Counted from the stretch's first letter, positions 1 through 12,389 are shown. The stretch is 64,000 bases of DNA from Holothuria scabra (GCA_037179385.1 CM074195.1:31762222-31826221); one strand, 5' to 3'. The notes: a model not told the origin generated them from the letters alone. A program made the numbers and translations.

Positions 1-640
1 ACCTGTCGGGTTCCTATCCTAGATCAGTAGATTTACACACTTCAATTGTTTTTTAGAATCATTCGGTGTGGTGAAAAGTTAATGTCGGCTCACCAGAGGT
101 CAAATTCTGAAACCTTGCTTACATGGTATTTCAAGAAAGGTAACTTGTAGGGTCCACATACGTGGCCTGAAGATCATGCACATCATGTAGATGTTCTGTG
201 TAGTTTTTGATGGAGGTTAAAGGTCATGTGAGGTCACCAGGGCCAAGGATAAAAGTCTAAAAATGATGTTTACCAGATATGCCAAGGTAGGAATCTTGGA
301 CAGATTTCATACTTGATTTGTGAATGCATGATTATGGGGAGGAGCAGAATTCTTTTGATTTTGGTGGAAGTCAAAGGTCATTTATGGTCACAAGGGGTCG
401 AAGTCTCGATAGTCAATACTTTGTTAAAAACGGATGATTTCTCAAGGTTATGGTCGTGGATATTCTAAATTTCACACATAATATGTGAATGTGATATGGC
501 TAGCAGAATCCTAGTTTCTGGTGATCAAGCTGATTTGGGGTCTCACACAGTGTCCAAATCTCTGAACCCGATTTACACAATATCTCAAAGTTGAAGCTTG
601 GAAAAACATTCATTCATACTATGTGGATCCTAATGAAGTA
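1..640 (+). repeat. GGTCA-type tandem repeat monomers, diverged
   Basis: This stretch holds roughly four diverged copies of a monomer of about 150 bp. It recurs through the window and contains a 'ggtcaccagaggtcaaa' segment, a 'cacgatatctcaag' segment and a 'gtggatgcattatggtgagaag' segment. Copies are recognisable near 95, 215, 375 and 530. Nothing coding was seen. From 641 to 956 no feature was recognised. Confidence 0.75.
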
Positions 641-956
641 CTGCCAATTCGAAAAACGACACTTTAGAAGCAATTAATTACTAAGCGTTCTGGCTCTCTG
701 GTTACACTGGATCTGGGTTTTCCAAATCTGGAAATCTAGACCCCATTCTAGTCTCTAAGGCTCTAACCTTTGAGAATATGACTCATCTCCTGCAGCTGAA
801 ACTTAGAAGTTAAGATTGTTTAAGAGACCTAATGTAAAGAACAATTACTGAAGCTTTTCTGCAACTATCCTACAATTTACACAACAAGAATGAAAGAAGT
901 TCGATGCTGAGTGCAACCTGTGATGTCTTTACAAGTTGGTTGTATTTGCAAGCTTC

Positions 957-1100
957 CAGTGGCGTAGCCAATGGGGGGGGGCAAGGGGCAAGTTCCCCCC
1001 TGGAAAATATTTTGGAGAAATTTGTAGAATTTGGGAAAATTTCAAGTTGACGAAATAACTCTTCCTTTTCCTACTTCTTTAAAGTTTTCTCACTATAAGT
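957..1100 (+). mobile_element. hAT-like element left end (fragment)
   Basis: It begins with CAGTGGCGTAGCCAA followed by a G-run and a C-run. The complete hAT-type element at 39024 starts with the same terminus. No matching right end was found before the (AT)n tract, so this is probably a truncated or interrupted copy. From 1100 to 1532 I see no gene; the short open frames there have no family resemblance. Confidence 0.5.
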
Positions 1101-1530
1101 AATCGTGAAACATTTCTCATGCATAACTCGAATTTCCATGCAACGTATTTCCCCAGATCCCAAATGTGTCACTGCAGCATTAAGCGCGCTTGACTTGCGT
1201 TCCGCAGAAATGCCTTCTCAGCAGCGAGAATGTATTCTGGTACACATGCAGGGTATTTTGATCAGTTCAGCGTATACTGCGCAACACTGACAGGCTTTGA
1301 GACCTACGTTCCCTACGTATTGTTGAGCTCATGTTATGTTTATCAACTTGATGCACTATTGGATAATACGTTGCTAATAAATAGTAACATAATCATAGCC
1401 TCGTGTTCGAAATATTCACTCATTTATTTATCAGAATTTTCGTTTGTTTTCGTTCCACAACCAATATACTTATATTCGATTTAAGGCTGCCAGCAATACA
1501 TGCCAGTAGGACTTAGAGTTTCCAATTTTT

Positions 1531-1664
<134 letters not shown>

Positions 1665-1766
1665 AGATGCAAACAAAATACAGCAAAAACTACTTCGCCA
1701 AGCTTTCAAACTCTACACGAGTCCTTTTTCAAGGCTATACAGTAAGCAAATAATAACAGAAAGATC
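1665..1766 (+). repeat. Left arm of 102-bp inverted repeat
   Basis: The 102 bases from 'agatgcaaacaaaatacag' to 'cagaaagatc' are the exact reverse complement of 2589-2690 as read by eye. The two arms flank the Penelope-like endonuclease relic, and (AT)n tracts lie outside both arms. The repeated sequence is itself part of an element coding region in the right arm on the minus strand. This suggests a rearranged or foldback-inserted copy rather than simple terminal repeats. Confidence 0.85.
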
Positions 1767-1805
1767 CTAAATAAGAGAGGGCAGCATAGCAAAAGGGGAC
1801 AATCC

Positions 1806-2588
1806 CTAATTAAGGGGGATATTAAGGTCTAGAGGGCGGTCAGTCTGGTGGGTCTTGATCCAAAAACGCTCTTTAAGTTGGCGTCGAAATTTGGACTGTT
1901 TGCCCAATTCCTCAATAACAACGAGCCCGAGGTCCATAACTGAATGGCCTTCAGAAGAAAAGTGGACTGCAACAGGCTTGTCGCTATGCCTTCGAAAGTG
2001 TTTAATAGTGGAGCGGTGGTTATTCATTCTCTGCCTTACGTCATTCCCAGTTTCACCAACATATTGCAAACCACATCTTTTACACTGAATTAAATAAATA
2101 GCATTAACCGACCTACAACTGGTGAGCTGACGAATTTCAAACGATTTTCCCGTAACATGGCTAGTGAAGGAGGAAGTTATCTCTATATGGCGGCATGTTC
2201 GGCATGTACTGTTACTACATTTCACACACCCCCTCGTAGACTGAACATTTTGAGTAGGAGCACTGTGGTCCCGGGGAAGTACAGCCCTGACTAAAATATC
2301 CTTAAGGTTAGGTGGGCGTTTGAAGGATAAAACTGGGGGATTTGGGAAGATTTTCGCCAAACGATTATGAGATTCAATGATGGACCAATGCTTAAGAATA
2401 ATTTTTTGTAGAGGAGGAAGGTTAGGGTGGTAAACGGTAACCTGGGGAACCCGACTGGGTTTTACCTTACTTGAATATTTTAGAGCATCTCGTCTAGGCA
2501 CCATTGCTGCCTGTTTAATACTCCGTTCTACCGCAGTCGGATCATAACCCCTTTTGACGAAATGGTCCGCCAGTTGACTGCTCCTCCT
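1806..2588 (-). mobile_element. Penelope-like retroelement relic: GIY-YIG endonuclease part
   Basis: The 232-codon frame at 1806-2504, extended in frame to about 2588, has the C-terminal architecture of Penelope-like elements. It starts with a linker (LADHFVKRGY...ERSIKQA) that follows the reverse transcriptase. A Cys motif, CVKC...CRTC (residues 93-104), comes next, and then a GIY-YIG-type endonuclease with YLIQC (137-141), YVGETG (148-153), a following Arg and a conserved Glu near residue 212. In these elements the endonuclease nicks target DNA to prime reverse transcription. The reverse transcriptase itself is absent, so the copy is 5'-truncated and not autonomous. A frameshift separates this frame from the coding sequence in the right inverted-repeat arm. 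Confidence 0.85.
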
Positions 2589-2690
2589 GATCTTTCTGTT
2601 ATTATTTGCTTACTGTATAGCCTTGAAAAAGGACTCGTGTAGAGTTTGAAAGCTTGGCGAAGTAGTTTTTGCTGTATTTTGTTTGCATCT
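2589..2690 (-). repeat. Right arm of 102-bp inverted repeat
   Basis: This is the reverse complement of 1665-1766. On the minus strand it reads as element coding sequence ([16 protein letters not shown]), upstream of the endonuclease module but in a different frame. An AT tract follows after about 75 bp. Confidence 0.85.
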
Positions 2691-2763
2691 ATCTTTCTCG
2701 TTTGCAGCATTGTATCGCCTACTTCTTTGGACATGTCCCGTTTGTCGTTCACTTGGTTTCAAC

Positions 2764-3396
<633 letters not shown>

Positions 3397-3421
3397 GATA
3401 TATATATATATATATATATAT

Positions 3422-3621
<200 letters not shown>

Positions 3622-3967
3622 CGCTAATTCCCACCTTAGGGGAAAATTGTTATATCTGCGCGTACATAGGGCGAAAAAATAACAATGAAAGAAAAAGTAT
3701 TCGCCCTAACGTCTAAAAATATAAACGTGTTAATAGCTAGGTGTCCGCAAATTTGACAACTTTGAAGTAATTGTATCTACTTTCTAAATCTAGGAGGGCG
3801 CCCTTATCCGTTTACGTATTCCTATAGAAAAAGTGTGTAGAAACGTTACGGCGAAACTTATATTTCGCCCCAAAAAATCTTTCCCCTTAAGGTCGACTTT
3901 TCAACAACAACTTCCCCCCTAAGTGCCGAATAAGTGATATATATATATATTTATATATATATATATA

Positions 3968-4028
3968 TAGTAAGTCGAGTGATGTAGCGACTTTATATGA
4001 ATAAGTTAACCAGTGCGGTAATGAATAG
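3968..4028 (-). repeat. Short AT-flanked repeat, copy 2 (inverted)
   Basis: This is the reverse complement of copy 1 (tagtaagtcgagtgatgtag ... cggtaatgaat), with minor differences. Confidence 0.8.
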
Positions 4029-4121
4029 ACGCATGAAGACATTAGGTCAATTTTCCTCAAACATAGGCATTGCCATACACTAAAAGAGGATTCATTTTTT
4101 TTTTTTGGAATTGAAAACTTA

Positions 4122-4193
4122 GCCTCAAGCAGGATCCGAACCAGCGACCTCCCGCTTACAAGGCGGATGCTCTGACCACTGAGCCATTGAGGC
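4122..4193 (-). tRNA. tRNA-Thr(TGT)-like sequence, probably a retrocopy
   Basis: On the minus strand the 72 nt fold as a tRNA. The 7-bp acceptor GCCTCAA/TTGAGGC is perfect, the D arm is GCTC/GAGC, and the anticodon stem TCCGC/GCGGG encloses the loop CTTGTAA (anticodon TGT, Thr). The T arm has one T-T mismatch. About 15 nt downstream, on the same strand, lies a run of 12-13 A. That indicates a retroposed tRNA or the head of a tRNA-derived SINE. The intact acceptor leaves a functional gene possible but less likely. Confidence 0.55.
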
Positions 4194-4262
4194 CTATGTG
4201 ATTGAGCGCGGTCAACTAATTATAAATACTGTTGGGTAACAATGGAGAACTTAACTTCATGC

Positions 4263-4320
4263 GACTATTCATTACCGCACTGGTTAACTTATGTAAAGTC
4301 GCTAGGTCACTCGACTTACT
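4263..4320 (+). repeat. Short AT-flanked repeat, copy 3
   Basis: A third copy of the roughly 60-bp unit, in direct orientation, with a small deletion (taacttatgtaaagtcgc). It lies just right of the tRNA-like sequence, so the tRNA copy sits between the inverted and direct repeats. Confidence 0.75.
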
Positions 4321-4439
4321 TAATATTACAGGGGACGCGTACCTATGATATCTCTGACGGAACAATGGAGAACTTAACCCAACACAACATCCTAAGAGAG
4401 TAACAACCAACACTTTTCATATTTGATATATAGATTTAT

Positions 4440-5560
4440 CATGTTTAGAAGAAGAACCCAAACGCTTTTGTGGATGTCAAAGGTCATTTGATGTCACTGA
4501 AACTAAAACTGCAAAAAAAGAAAAAAAAAACGAAAATGGCTGTTAAACACAATATCCCAAGATGGGAATGACCCAAACTTGTCATATTTGGCATACATTT
4601 GCAATGTTCAGTGGAAGATCCCTATTTGTGAACTTGGATGTTTGTTGACACGGCACCAGTTTATTATGGTAGGGCAGGGTAATCGTACGATATGTGTGAA
4701 CGTGCTTTTGGTTGAGGTCAAAGGTTATTTGTCAAGAAAGGTCGCGTTGCAAAAACTGTGTAATTGGCTTCAATTTGCGATTTTTCGTGCCCTAGAGAGT
4801 TTGAAATTTGCCGGCATCACTCTTGCTCATTTTGCCCCATGAAAAGACTTCCACCTGCCCCTTCTTCCTAAAACGTTTGTTTATCCCCTCCAGCCCCTTG
4901 CCTGGCTATAGGCTTGAAGGTCTTGTTGTCACACCATCTAAAGAGTGCAATGATGAACATTTTTCATACTTGGTTCATACATATGCTGTTTGTTTTGGTG
5001 GTGGTCAAACGTCTTTGAGCTCACAGGAGCTAACTATGCGAAAACCGCGTTAATTGCTTTCAAACACAATATCTCCTGAGAGATTCGGTAATTCGGTATA
5101 CAGATTTGCTGTACTGAAGGGAAGAAGCCTATTGGATTGAAACAAGTTAAACGTCGTGTGATTAAACCAGGAGTAAACTTGTGAAAACCTTGTTTAACAC
5201 AACGAGACTTTGGTTGGTGGAGATAGATCAGCCGGTCAGCAAAGACCAAAAATGTCAGGTCTTCAAAGGTCATTTTCCAGGTCACCAGAAGTCAATTACC
5301 AGGTCACCAGAGGTCATATCAAGTCAGCAAAGGTCAAATCTCATATGAGATTACAATGCGTTAAAGCTTTTGCTAACAAGATACCTTTAAGGATGAAAGT
5401 TGGAATAGTTCGATAATTGTTTGATGTAGTATAGTGAGCGAAAGGTTGATAATTGATCTGGAGGAGGTCAGAATCAAGTCATCTGGGGTAGTGGACAGGC
5501 ATCAAAATGTAGAGTTTCCCAAGAATTTCCAAGATTGTCACCTGAGGTCACCAGCAGTCA
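4440..5560 (+). repeat. GGTCA-type tandem repeat array
   Basis: This is a run of diverged monomers with GGTCA half-sites, for example 'gaggtcaaaggttattt' near 4714 and several 'ggtcaccagaggtca' between 5270 and 5335. The orientation is +. Open frames inside are repeat artefacts. From 5561 to 6850 no feature was recognised. Confidence 0.75.
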
Positions 5561-6851
5561 AAAAACGAAATTAACAAAATTTTCCGTAAGGCAAGGAATC
5601 ACTGAAACTTTGGCTTCCTGGTTAATTCCTTGCCGAAGACAAGCATGGAAACTATGCGATGATGATGTCAAATGTGTGAGTGCGCAGACACACACTGCTC
5701 TAGCAGGACAAAACCGCTAAGGAGAGCTCCAATCCCGTACGTTGATTCTCTCACGCGGTGCTAATAACTGGCATAGCTACCCAGAAATCATGTCATTTCG
5801 ATGAGGTCTGTCATGAATACCCTCCGTTCTGGCATTCACGTGATGTAGGCGCTCACCCATTACTAAAATTGGAATTCCGATGATTTCTTCACCGATACTA
5901 ACAATATGTACCGCACTTAGTGTAAATATGTATGTCTGTATGTGTGTTTATAACACTTGACTCATTAACACTACATTTCAAGGTAGGAATGTACCACAGG
6001 CTTCAAACATAGTAAAAAGATGCCCATATTAAGAAGAAGGGCTGTCAGAGGTAATCCCACGGTTGTTAACGAGGACCCTATGACATGCCCGTGTTACTCC
6101 TTCCCTTTTGTATACTGTGGTGTTTCGGTCATACCAACACAAAATAATGAGAAAAACCCGTTAAGTCTACAACTAACTATCAGTTATACGTATTCGAAAT
6201 GCAATTAACCACGTGATTCACCACCAAGAAACAAATGTGAATGTAAACAAATACAATATACAAACATAACTCCTTCAAAAAATGAAACTAGAGATAAAAT
6301 TCTGCACTCTCAGTTCATTGTTATAACTTCTCGTTCATCCAGTCCTTTCCTACTATATTGCCTTCAACTTTATCTTTATATAATCTCTTTGGCATATAAA
6401 TTCATTGCATTCATAAGTTGCATCCATCCCAAAGTATATTAAACCATAATTTATGTCAGCGAGTCGAGTCCATCTTCTCAACCACGTTTTTCGTTCTTGG
6501 AGACAGCTCGAATATGTTATATGCTTAATATTATGCTATCAAGTGACATTAAGTCCATTTCAATAAATATACATGGTGCCTGTCTTATTCCGGTTGCAAA
6601 CCTCATTAAGACTCAGCATTCACTGACGCCCTCGCTGTATGGAACGATGATAGGTGATAGACCCGAAATAGTACGGTATTATTCGTCACCAGGCCAAAGG
6701 TGGAAAGCCTGAAAATTAGTGTTAACAATATGAATGACAATGTTGCCTCCATTTGGTACATTTTCCGAGAATCCCTAACATAAATATTGAACCCAATACT
6801 ATGATTATCCCAACATGCCAAAATCTAATTAGATCATTTTAGCTCTAAGAT

Positions 6852-7546
6852 GTGGACTTCTTGTTATTATTTGGAATAGATTGTATTGTATCATCGAAAC
6901 ATCAACGCATGTTTCCATTCTGTTTTCTTTCTTTGTCAAAACACAATTTTGTCATTTTTCGTATCACTATACTAGCTTCTTTTTATCTTGCCAAGAGGAA
7001 GTTCTCTTTCAAATCGTGTTTTAATGCACAGAGTACTAAACTGAAATTAAATTTATTATCACATTAAAATATAAGACAGCTGCAATTAATAAGAGAAGGG
7101 AGTGGAGAAGGCCTGATATTGTCAGCATTCCTCTAAAGTACTCAATGCGATTCGGGAAGTAACAAAGTTTTGAACATATTTTAATTTGCTCTCTGTTTAC
7201 ATGCATTACTCAAATGAACAATAACACTATTCCAATTTATTTCATTTCGCTTTCTCAGGGTGAATTTCCTGTTTATTGCAAACAAGCTGACAGGACTTAC
7301 ATGCCTTATGAAATAGATTGACGATCAACCTGGAAACAAACTAAAGCTGCGTCAAATATGCCGTTTTCCTAGTACAGCCTTTCCAGCGGCACAACATCCG
7401 TTGCTCACTGGAGGATAGGTCGTCTGACAATAGTGAAACACTGACTGACTGTTTCTTTACGGAAAGAGGCAAGTTTAACCTGACAAATGCAGGAGAGAAC
7501 CATTTGATCTTGAACATGCTTACACTTTTCCAAATATTTGACAACA
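6852..7546 (+). promoter_or_regulatory. Duplicated upstream region of LRR-Ig gene 1
   Basis: This stretch aligns by eye with the upstream region of gene 2 from about 33130 to 33701 ('atcatcgaaac', 'gggagtggag', 'ttgctcact'). The last 200 bp also align with genes 3 and 4. It is thus part of the duplicated unit and presumably contains the promoter and 5' UTR. The CACGTG and TATA-like pair of genes 3 and 4 is degraded here ('atgccttatgaaatag' near 7300). Transcription start and any 5' intron cannot be seen. Confidence 0.5.
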
Positions 7547-8770
7547 ATGTTTGCGTTTGGGATTTTTGTTACGCTTTTCGTTACCATTGGGTGTCAGGAA
7601 TGTATTCTGTGTTCAGATATGCACGGTGGTCTTGACTGCAGTGGTCTTGAACTTACTTCTGTTTTACCAGTATGTAGAAATGGAACGATCGAAAAAGTGA
7701 TGTTTTCGGATAACAAGATTACAGTTATCGATTGGCGAAAGGTCCCTCTAGTAGGGGGTACATTTTGTGAAATAAACCTTCAAAACAATATGATATCTAA
7801 ATCAGTTGGTACAATTTCAGCGCAGAAATGCACATTTTTTAATATTGATATTTCTCATAACAGCTTAACGACGGTTCCAACTGATTTCGTTGTTTTTTAC
7901 GGTGACGTGACGTTTCTATACGTAATTCTCAAGCACAGTTCAATAACCGAAGTCATGTCAGGAGCCATGAAAGTAAACGGTTCAACTTTTTGTGAGGTCA
8001 ATCTATCCTTTAACAAAGTACTGTCTTACATTCATCCTGGTGCGTTTGATCTGGATGTATTAAAATTTACTCTCGTACTACATAACAACAACATCGTATC
8101 CTTTTCAATTTTGAGCGCCCTGAGATCAATTACGAAAGGCTTGTTTCATTTCCATCTAGACCTGAGTAATAATTTCATCGAAGACACGCACGTGGAAAAT
8201 AATACTGACGAATTTGATGACTTTGGACATGTTGATATTAGCCTAGACAATAACAATTGGAACTGCGATTGCAATCATAAAAGCATTGCTTTTGACAACT
8301 CTCCACTGAGAGGACTTGTACTAGGCCTACACGTAGAACCTCAATGTTCAACTTTTCTCTGCAGTACACCAGATGTTCTAAGAAACGAGCCAGTGCTGTG
8401 GTTAGCTTCAGAAGACTTTGTTTGTCCTCCTCGCATTGATCCTCTCATAGACGTAACGGATGTTGTAATAAATCCAGGAGAAAATGTTACACTGGTTTGC
8501 CCTGTAAAGTTTGCGGATCCTCCAATAACTCATTACGATTGGACCTTTTCACCGCTACTTTCAGTTGCTGAACGCAGGCTGTTTGATGAAGAGTTTTGGG
8601 ACGTTCGATATACTCGACGAACAAGGTCTAACATTATTGAAGTTCAGAATGTAGAGCGAGAAGGAGTTTATGAGTGTCAAGCAGTCAGCCCAGTTGGAAG
8701 GTTATCCGTTAATATCAGCGTTTCTTTTCCTAAGCGCGAGTCAAGTTCACCTGGAAAAGACGAGGACTAA
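7547..8770 (+). CDS. LRR-Ig receptor family gene 1, predicted secreted form
   Basis: The 407-residue product has a signal peptide (1-16), a shortened LRR N-cap (C19-C43), about seven irregular LRRs (about 48-232) and an LRR C-cap starting NNNWNCDCNHKS (about 234-293). One Ig domain follows (about 297-393) with C318, W332 and the GVYEC motif at 373-377. The ATG at 7547 is chosen because all four paralogues begin there (MF.., A at -3) after a shared 'accaaatattt' leader. Two things differ from its paralogues. Seven codons are missing in the N-cap, removing its CxC pair. A TAA at 8768 ends the protein right after the Ig domain. The ectodomain is probably extracellular and ligand-binding, and its ligand is unknown. 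It could be a soluble decoy or an early pseudogene. Confidence 0.8.
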   Translation: MFAFGIFVTLFVTIGCQECILCSDMHGGLDCSGLELTSVLPVCRNGTIEKVMFSDNKITVIDWRKVPLVGGTFCEINLQNNMISKSVGTISAQKCTFFNIDISHNSLTTVPTDFVVFYGDVTFLYVILKHSSITEVMSGAMKVNGSTFCEVNLSFNKVLSYIHPGAFDLDVLKFTLVLHNNNIVSFSILSALRSITKGLFHFHLDLSNNFIEDTHVENNTDEFDDFGHVDISLDNNNWNCDCNHKSIAFDNSPLRGLVLGLHVEPQCSTFLCSTPDVLRNEPVLWLASEDFVCPPRIDPLIDVTDVVINPGENVTLVCPVKFADPPITHYDWTFSPLLSVAERRLFDEEFWDVRYTRRTRSNIIEVQNVEREGVYECQAVSPVGRLSVNISVSFPKRESSSPGKDED

Positions 8771-9320
8771 GAAACCTCGACACTCTCATCCGTTAAAGAC
8801 AACTCAGACAGTGCAAATTTTGTCTCGCCCATTTCGAGCAAATCAGTAATAATGGTTCCCTTCTTATTTAAAAGTGCTGTTGGCAGTGTTATGTATATTG
8901 TGCCGCTATTTCTTACATTGGCTAAGAACTGTGATTATGACTTTATTAATTGAATTTAAGTTCTAAAAATTTCTTCGCTCTTAGAAAACTATTGGGCGGA
9001 AATTCGATCGAGGTTCGACCAAAGGAAAACAATATTTCCTTACCAACATTCAGTTGAGGACAAGAAGTCTAGATGGCGTCGCGATATTTCTGTTGATGAC
9101 GAGGAATATCGAGTACCATCAAGTGGGATCTGTAATAACGCTATAATTTCAAACAAGGCTTGAGGCTTAAGAGCTTTAAATTGTGATAGTGTGGATATTA
9201 TGGATATAACAAGGTTATTAAGCAGTACGTAAAAGGCTCATATTTTGTATGGATTACAAGCCGAAGAATTGCTTGTTTTTAGAAGATCACACTTGGTCCT
9301 CGGACAGATAAATAAAATGA
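8771..9320 (+). pseudogene. Decayed transmembrane and tail region plus 3' UTR of gene 1
   Basis: In the same frame after the TAA, about 60 codons remain open and align with the stem and transmembrane region of gene 3 (SVKDNSDSANF against SVKDSFNKANF), and then stop again. Further on, frame-broken matches to the paralogue tail persist, including DDEEYRVPSSG near 9100. The terminal YQTL is destroyed. An AATAAA at 9311-9316 sits where genes 2 and 4 have AATGAA, and is a plausible polyadenylation signal. Confidence 0.7.
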
Positions 9321-9410
9321 AGATTGTATAAAACGTTGTTTAACTTAGTAAGTGATCTTTAGGCTTAATCTGGGTGCCTTATCAATCGCTTTTTATTCCT
9401 TGACCCATGA

Positions 9411-10330
9411 AGAAGGAATCTATGCTGTGGTGATGTCGTGTGTGTTTGTGTATGTGTGTAGCCTTTCCTTGTAAGTACTATACTTCAGGAAATAAAATTT
9501 TGAGATATCTTCTACTTAGCATGTGTATTGTTCATACCAAGTAGACGAGCCCTGTTGAACCCCGTTTGTAGTGGAGATCAAAGGCTATTTGAGGTACCCA
9601 AATGACAACGGTCAAAACCTTTTAAACACGATACCTCTGTAAGGGCAAATGAGACCAATCTCATTTTCAATGTGTGGGTTAGCAACATTAAGTTAATGAT
9701 CCCTGTCATTTTTGTGAAGGTCAAAAGGTCACTTGAGGTGGCAGGCACAATTTACTTGAGGTGACAGGAGGTCAAAAGGTAAATTTCTTGGGACTTTCTT
9801 GTAAACATGATACCTCAATTTGGGTAATTGTGAGATACATCATACTGTGCCCTTGCCCATACTTAGTAGATGGACCCTATCGTTGTTGGTGGAGGTAAAA
9901 GGTCATCTGGGGTCATTGGAGGTTAAATTGTAAAAACCTTGAGAATTGCTTGTAAACATGGTGTCTCAGGTTGGATAACTGTCAGGGATCTCATTCTTAG
10001 CATGAACATTACTCAGACTAAGTAGATGGATCCTATCAATTTGTGCGTGATAATCCGCATAAACAATGGAGCAGGGATAACAAGCCAGCAAGCCACAACT
10101 GGAAAAAGGCCTTGGCCGGCTCAATTTGAACCGATAGGTTGGAAACTGGGCCGTAAAACTCCATCTTACTAGCTAACTAACACACCCACTAACTGACTAA
10201 CTAAACTATCAGTTTTGGTGGACGTCAAAGGTCATTTCTGGTCACAAAAAGTTAGAAGGTCAAAACCTTACAAACATGCTAGGTCAAGATGGGAAACAGT
10301 TTTCGAGTTCACACATAGCATGAACATGCT
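9411..10330 (+). repeat. TG-rich module followed by GGTCA-type monomers
   Basis: A 'gaatctatgctgtggtg' plus TG-rich head at about 9411-9470 is followed by monomers near 9590, 9720, 9890 and 10210. The head module recurs before other arrays (24620, 26330, 27495, 32385, 35880). This suggests that the arrays belong to one element type with a defined start. A SINE fragment is inserted at about 10055-10200. Confidence 0.7.
10055..10200 (+). mobile_element. 3' part of tRNA-derived SINE
   Basis: This matches the 3' half of the SINE at 56632-56872 ('caagcc', 'gccacaactggaaaaaggcc', 'ggttggaaactgggccgtaa') and ends in a CTAA/ACTA-type simple tail. The tRNA-like head is missing, so the copy is 5'-truncated as expected from LINE-type target-primed insertion. 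Confidence 0.75.
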
Positions 10331-10339
10331 TTTTTGGAA

Positions 10340-10500
10340 TTCCATGTAATCACATATATAGTTGTATGATTTGGACAAGAAGGATATTCAACAAAGTACA
10401 CTGGAACTTCCACCGTTTGCCCTCCATGAGTGGTTGGTTTCACTAGTGACAATGCACTCCCTTAATAAAAAGTGAACTGTTTTGTGTAACAAAAATTTAT
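10340..10500 (+). mobile_element. Fragment of the 27.7-kb MITE family
   Basis: This matches the interior of the TIR element at 27691-28777 ('catataatcac', 'gatttggacaa', 'accgtttg', 'gtgacaatgcact'). No termini are present. From 10501 to 11015 no feature was recognised apart from the decayed tail of the retroelement below. Confidence 0.65.
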
Positions 10501-11015
10501 ATGGCTGAGTATCAGGAGTGGTCCCAGAATTCGCATACTCAACAAAATCTGTAAATTTTCTGTTTGAAAACGTGCACTTTCATCGTGCTATGAGGGGCAT
10601 GTGCTGAACGTCGACGTTACAACTTTATTTTGTAGTTATTTGAAAAAACACTGTATCAGCTAAATTATGATTGGGCTTAATAAGTTTCAGGCACAGAGAG
10701 ACATCCAATGGTTTCAACATGACAGATAGTAAAACAACCTTTGCGTGTGACAGAGGGCAAAACATTTCCTCTTTCATCATGAAACAGAACATGGTGAGAA
10801 TCCTTGTTTACACTTATATGGACATTTCCATTGCATGTTGCTTTACTATGACTTGATGCCCGTATAAAACATCATTTGACCCTGTGAAAATTAAATAAGT
10901 CTTGAAAAACATCACCCTGTCCTGTCTGCAGAACATAGTGACCACGATCAAGAACTTCATGTACGACAAGTTGTCCAACCCATTCTGAAACGATATTACG
11001 AGACTTGGCAGTAGG

Positions 11016-12170
11016 TTAAGAGCTCGTTGGGGTGTACAAGTAGGCAAGCTGTCCCACTGAATAGATGCGGCTCTTTTCCAGCTTATACGTGATCTTAAAA
11101 ATTTGCATATCCTGATTATGCTTTTGAAGTGTACGCATTGTTTGCGACAAGTGTCCAAACCTTTTCTTCAACAGATCAACATACACACTGTACAAATGAG
11201 AAAGCCCCTCCAATGGATTAAAGGTCAAATGGGTGAGATCACATGGTTTGTGACCATAGACTAGCTGAACGGGGTTGTGATTACCCAAGTGGGGGAAGGA
11301 AAATGCGTCGTACGCATAGCTCGTAGTAGGGATATATCTCACCCAATCAGTGCCAAATTGGTTAAGCGTGACCTTTAAAAATTTGAAAGTGATTGTATGT
11401 ATGCCTCTCACCTTGGAGATTGCAGACACTGATGGCTTTCCTGACTATATTTTGTGCAAAACACAACAATTCCAGTAATTTTCCAGTTACAGACCTGGCC
11501 GCACCTGTTACAAGTATAGAAAGGGGACCATGCAAAGAGCGTTTCAATTTTTTGTAAGATCACCTCATAAGTGGTTGAAGCATCACGCGTTAGAAACACA
11601 AATAACAAATCTAGTAATATCGTAACATACAACAATTAAATGTTTACACCCTACTGTGGATGTAGGAATCGGTTTGAAATCCCAACTAATCTTTCCAAAA
11701 GGTCGATAGGAATCTGGTTCTTTTGCATGAAATTGTCAAATTTTATCTTGCATTGGTTTAAATAGTAGACATTTAAGGCAAGCCTTGACATAATTACTCA
11801 CAACTTAAAACATATTTCTCATAAAGAAATGTTGCCTTTTGATGAGATTCTCATAACACCTTGATGACAACTGAGAAGATCATCGTGATATTTCGAAAGA
11901 ATCTTTTCTACCATTGTGTCAGGAATAGTTAATATCAGTACCACTCTAGCTTTTTGCTTGGCATGCAAAGTTAATCTAAACAAAATACCATTACACATAA
12001 TGCATTGCTCAGCACGGGTACGAAGAGACTGAGGCAAAATACCATACGCCAAAACATCGTACATTAGCCTAAAGAAGAGAAATATCGACTGTTGCATTTT
12101 CAATTCCTTTGCGCCAAATGGCAAATAGTAATTTCTGATGATATTAAGCTGAATTTTGTACATGACACGT
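11016..12170 (-). mobile_element. Ty3-like retrotransposon integrase, decayed
   Basis: Several minus-strand frames together spell an integrase. A zinc-binding region comes first (KYHDDLLSCHQGV near 11870, then CLKC near 11790). The start of the catalytic core follows (SWDFKPIPTSTVG near 11680, then YDITRF). A degraded second motif has 'ILVTGAARSVTGK' in place of the usual L-x-D-x-G-x-F. The core ends with WVRYIPTTSYAYDAF and PVQLVYG (11016-11429), and a GQLAYLY segment follows. The frames are broken by frameshifts and stops, so it is inactive. In such elements the enzyme inserts the cDNA copy into the genome. No flanking LTR could be identified. Confidence 0.8.
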
Positions 12171-12389
12171 TGTTTATCTGTTTGATGTGCTATTTATGTC
12201 GTCCGAAAATACTCCACATCTGCCAGAAGGGGTTTACTTGGCGTAATCAACTCATCAGGGAGACCCTGTGGCGTTTTCCTGGCAAATCTACCAGACGTGG
12301 CTTTCGCGGGGCATGTTGTGTGCTCACCTGTTGACCTGTCAAATGCAATATTTCTTGAGAAGGTGAATGAAGCTATTGATGTTAATAAG

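Noticed and set aside
7538..7546. Three extra residues before the ATG of genes 1, 2 and 3
   Set aside because: They start with TTG, which is not a normal animal start codon; the ATG three codons later is shared by all paralogues.
8768..8776. Programmed stop readthrough in gene 1
   Set aside because: The TAA-GAA context is not a known leaky type and the downstream frame stops again within about 60 codons; truncation is simpler.
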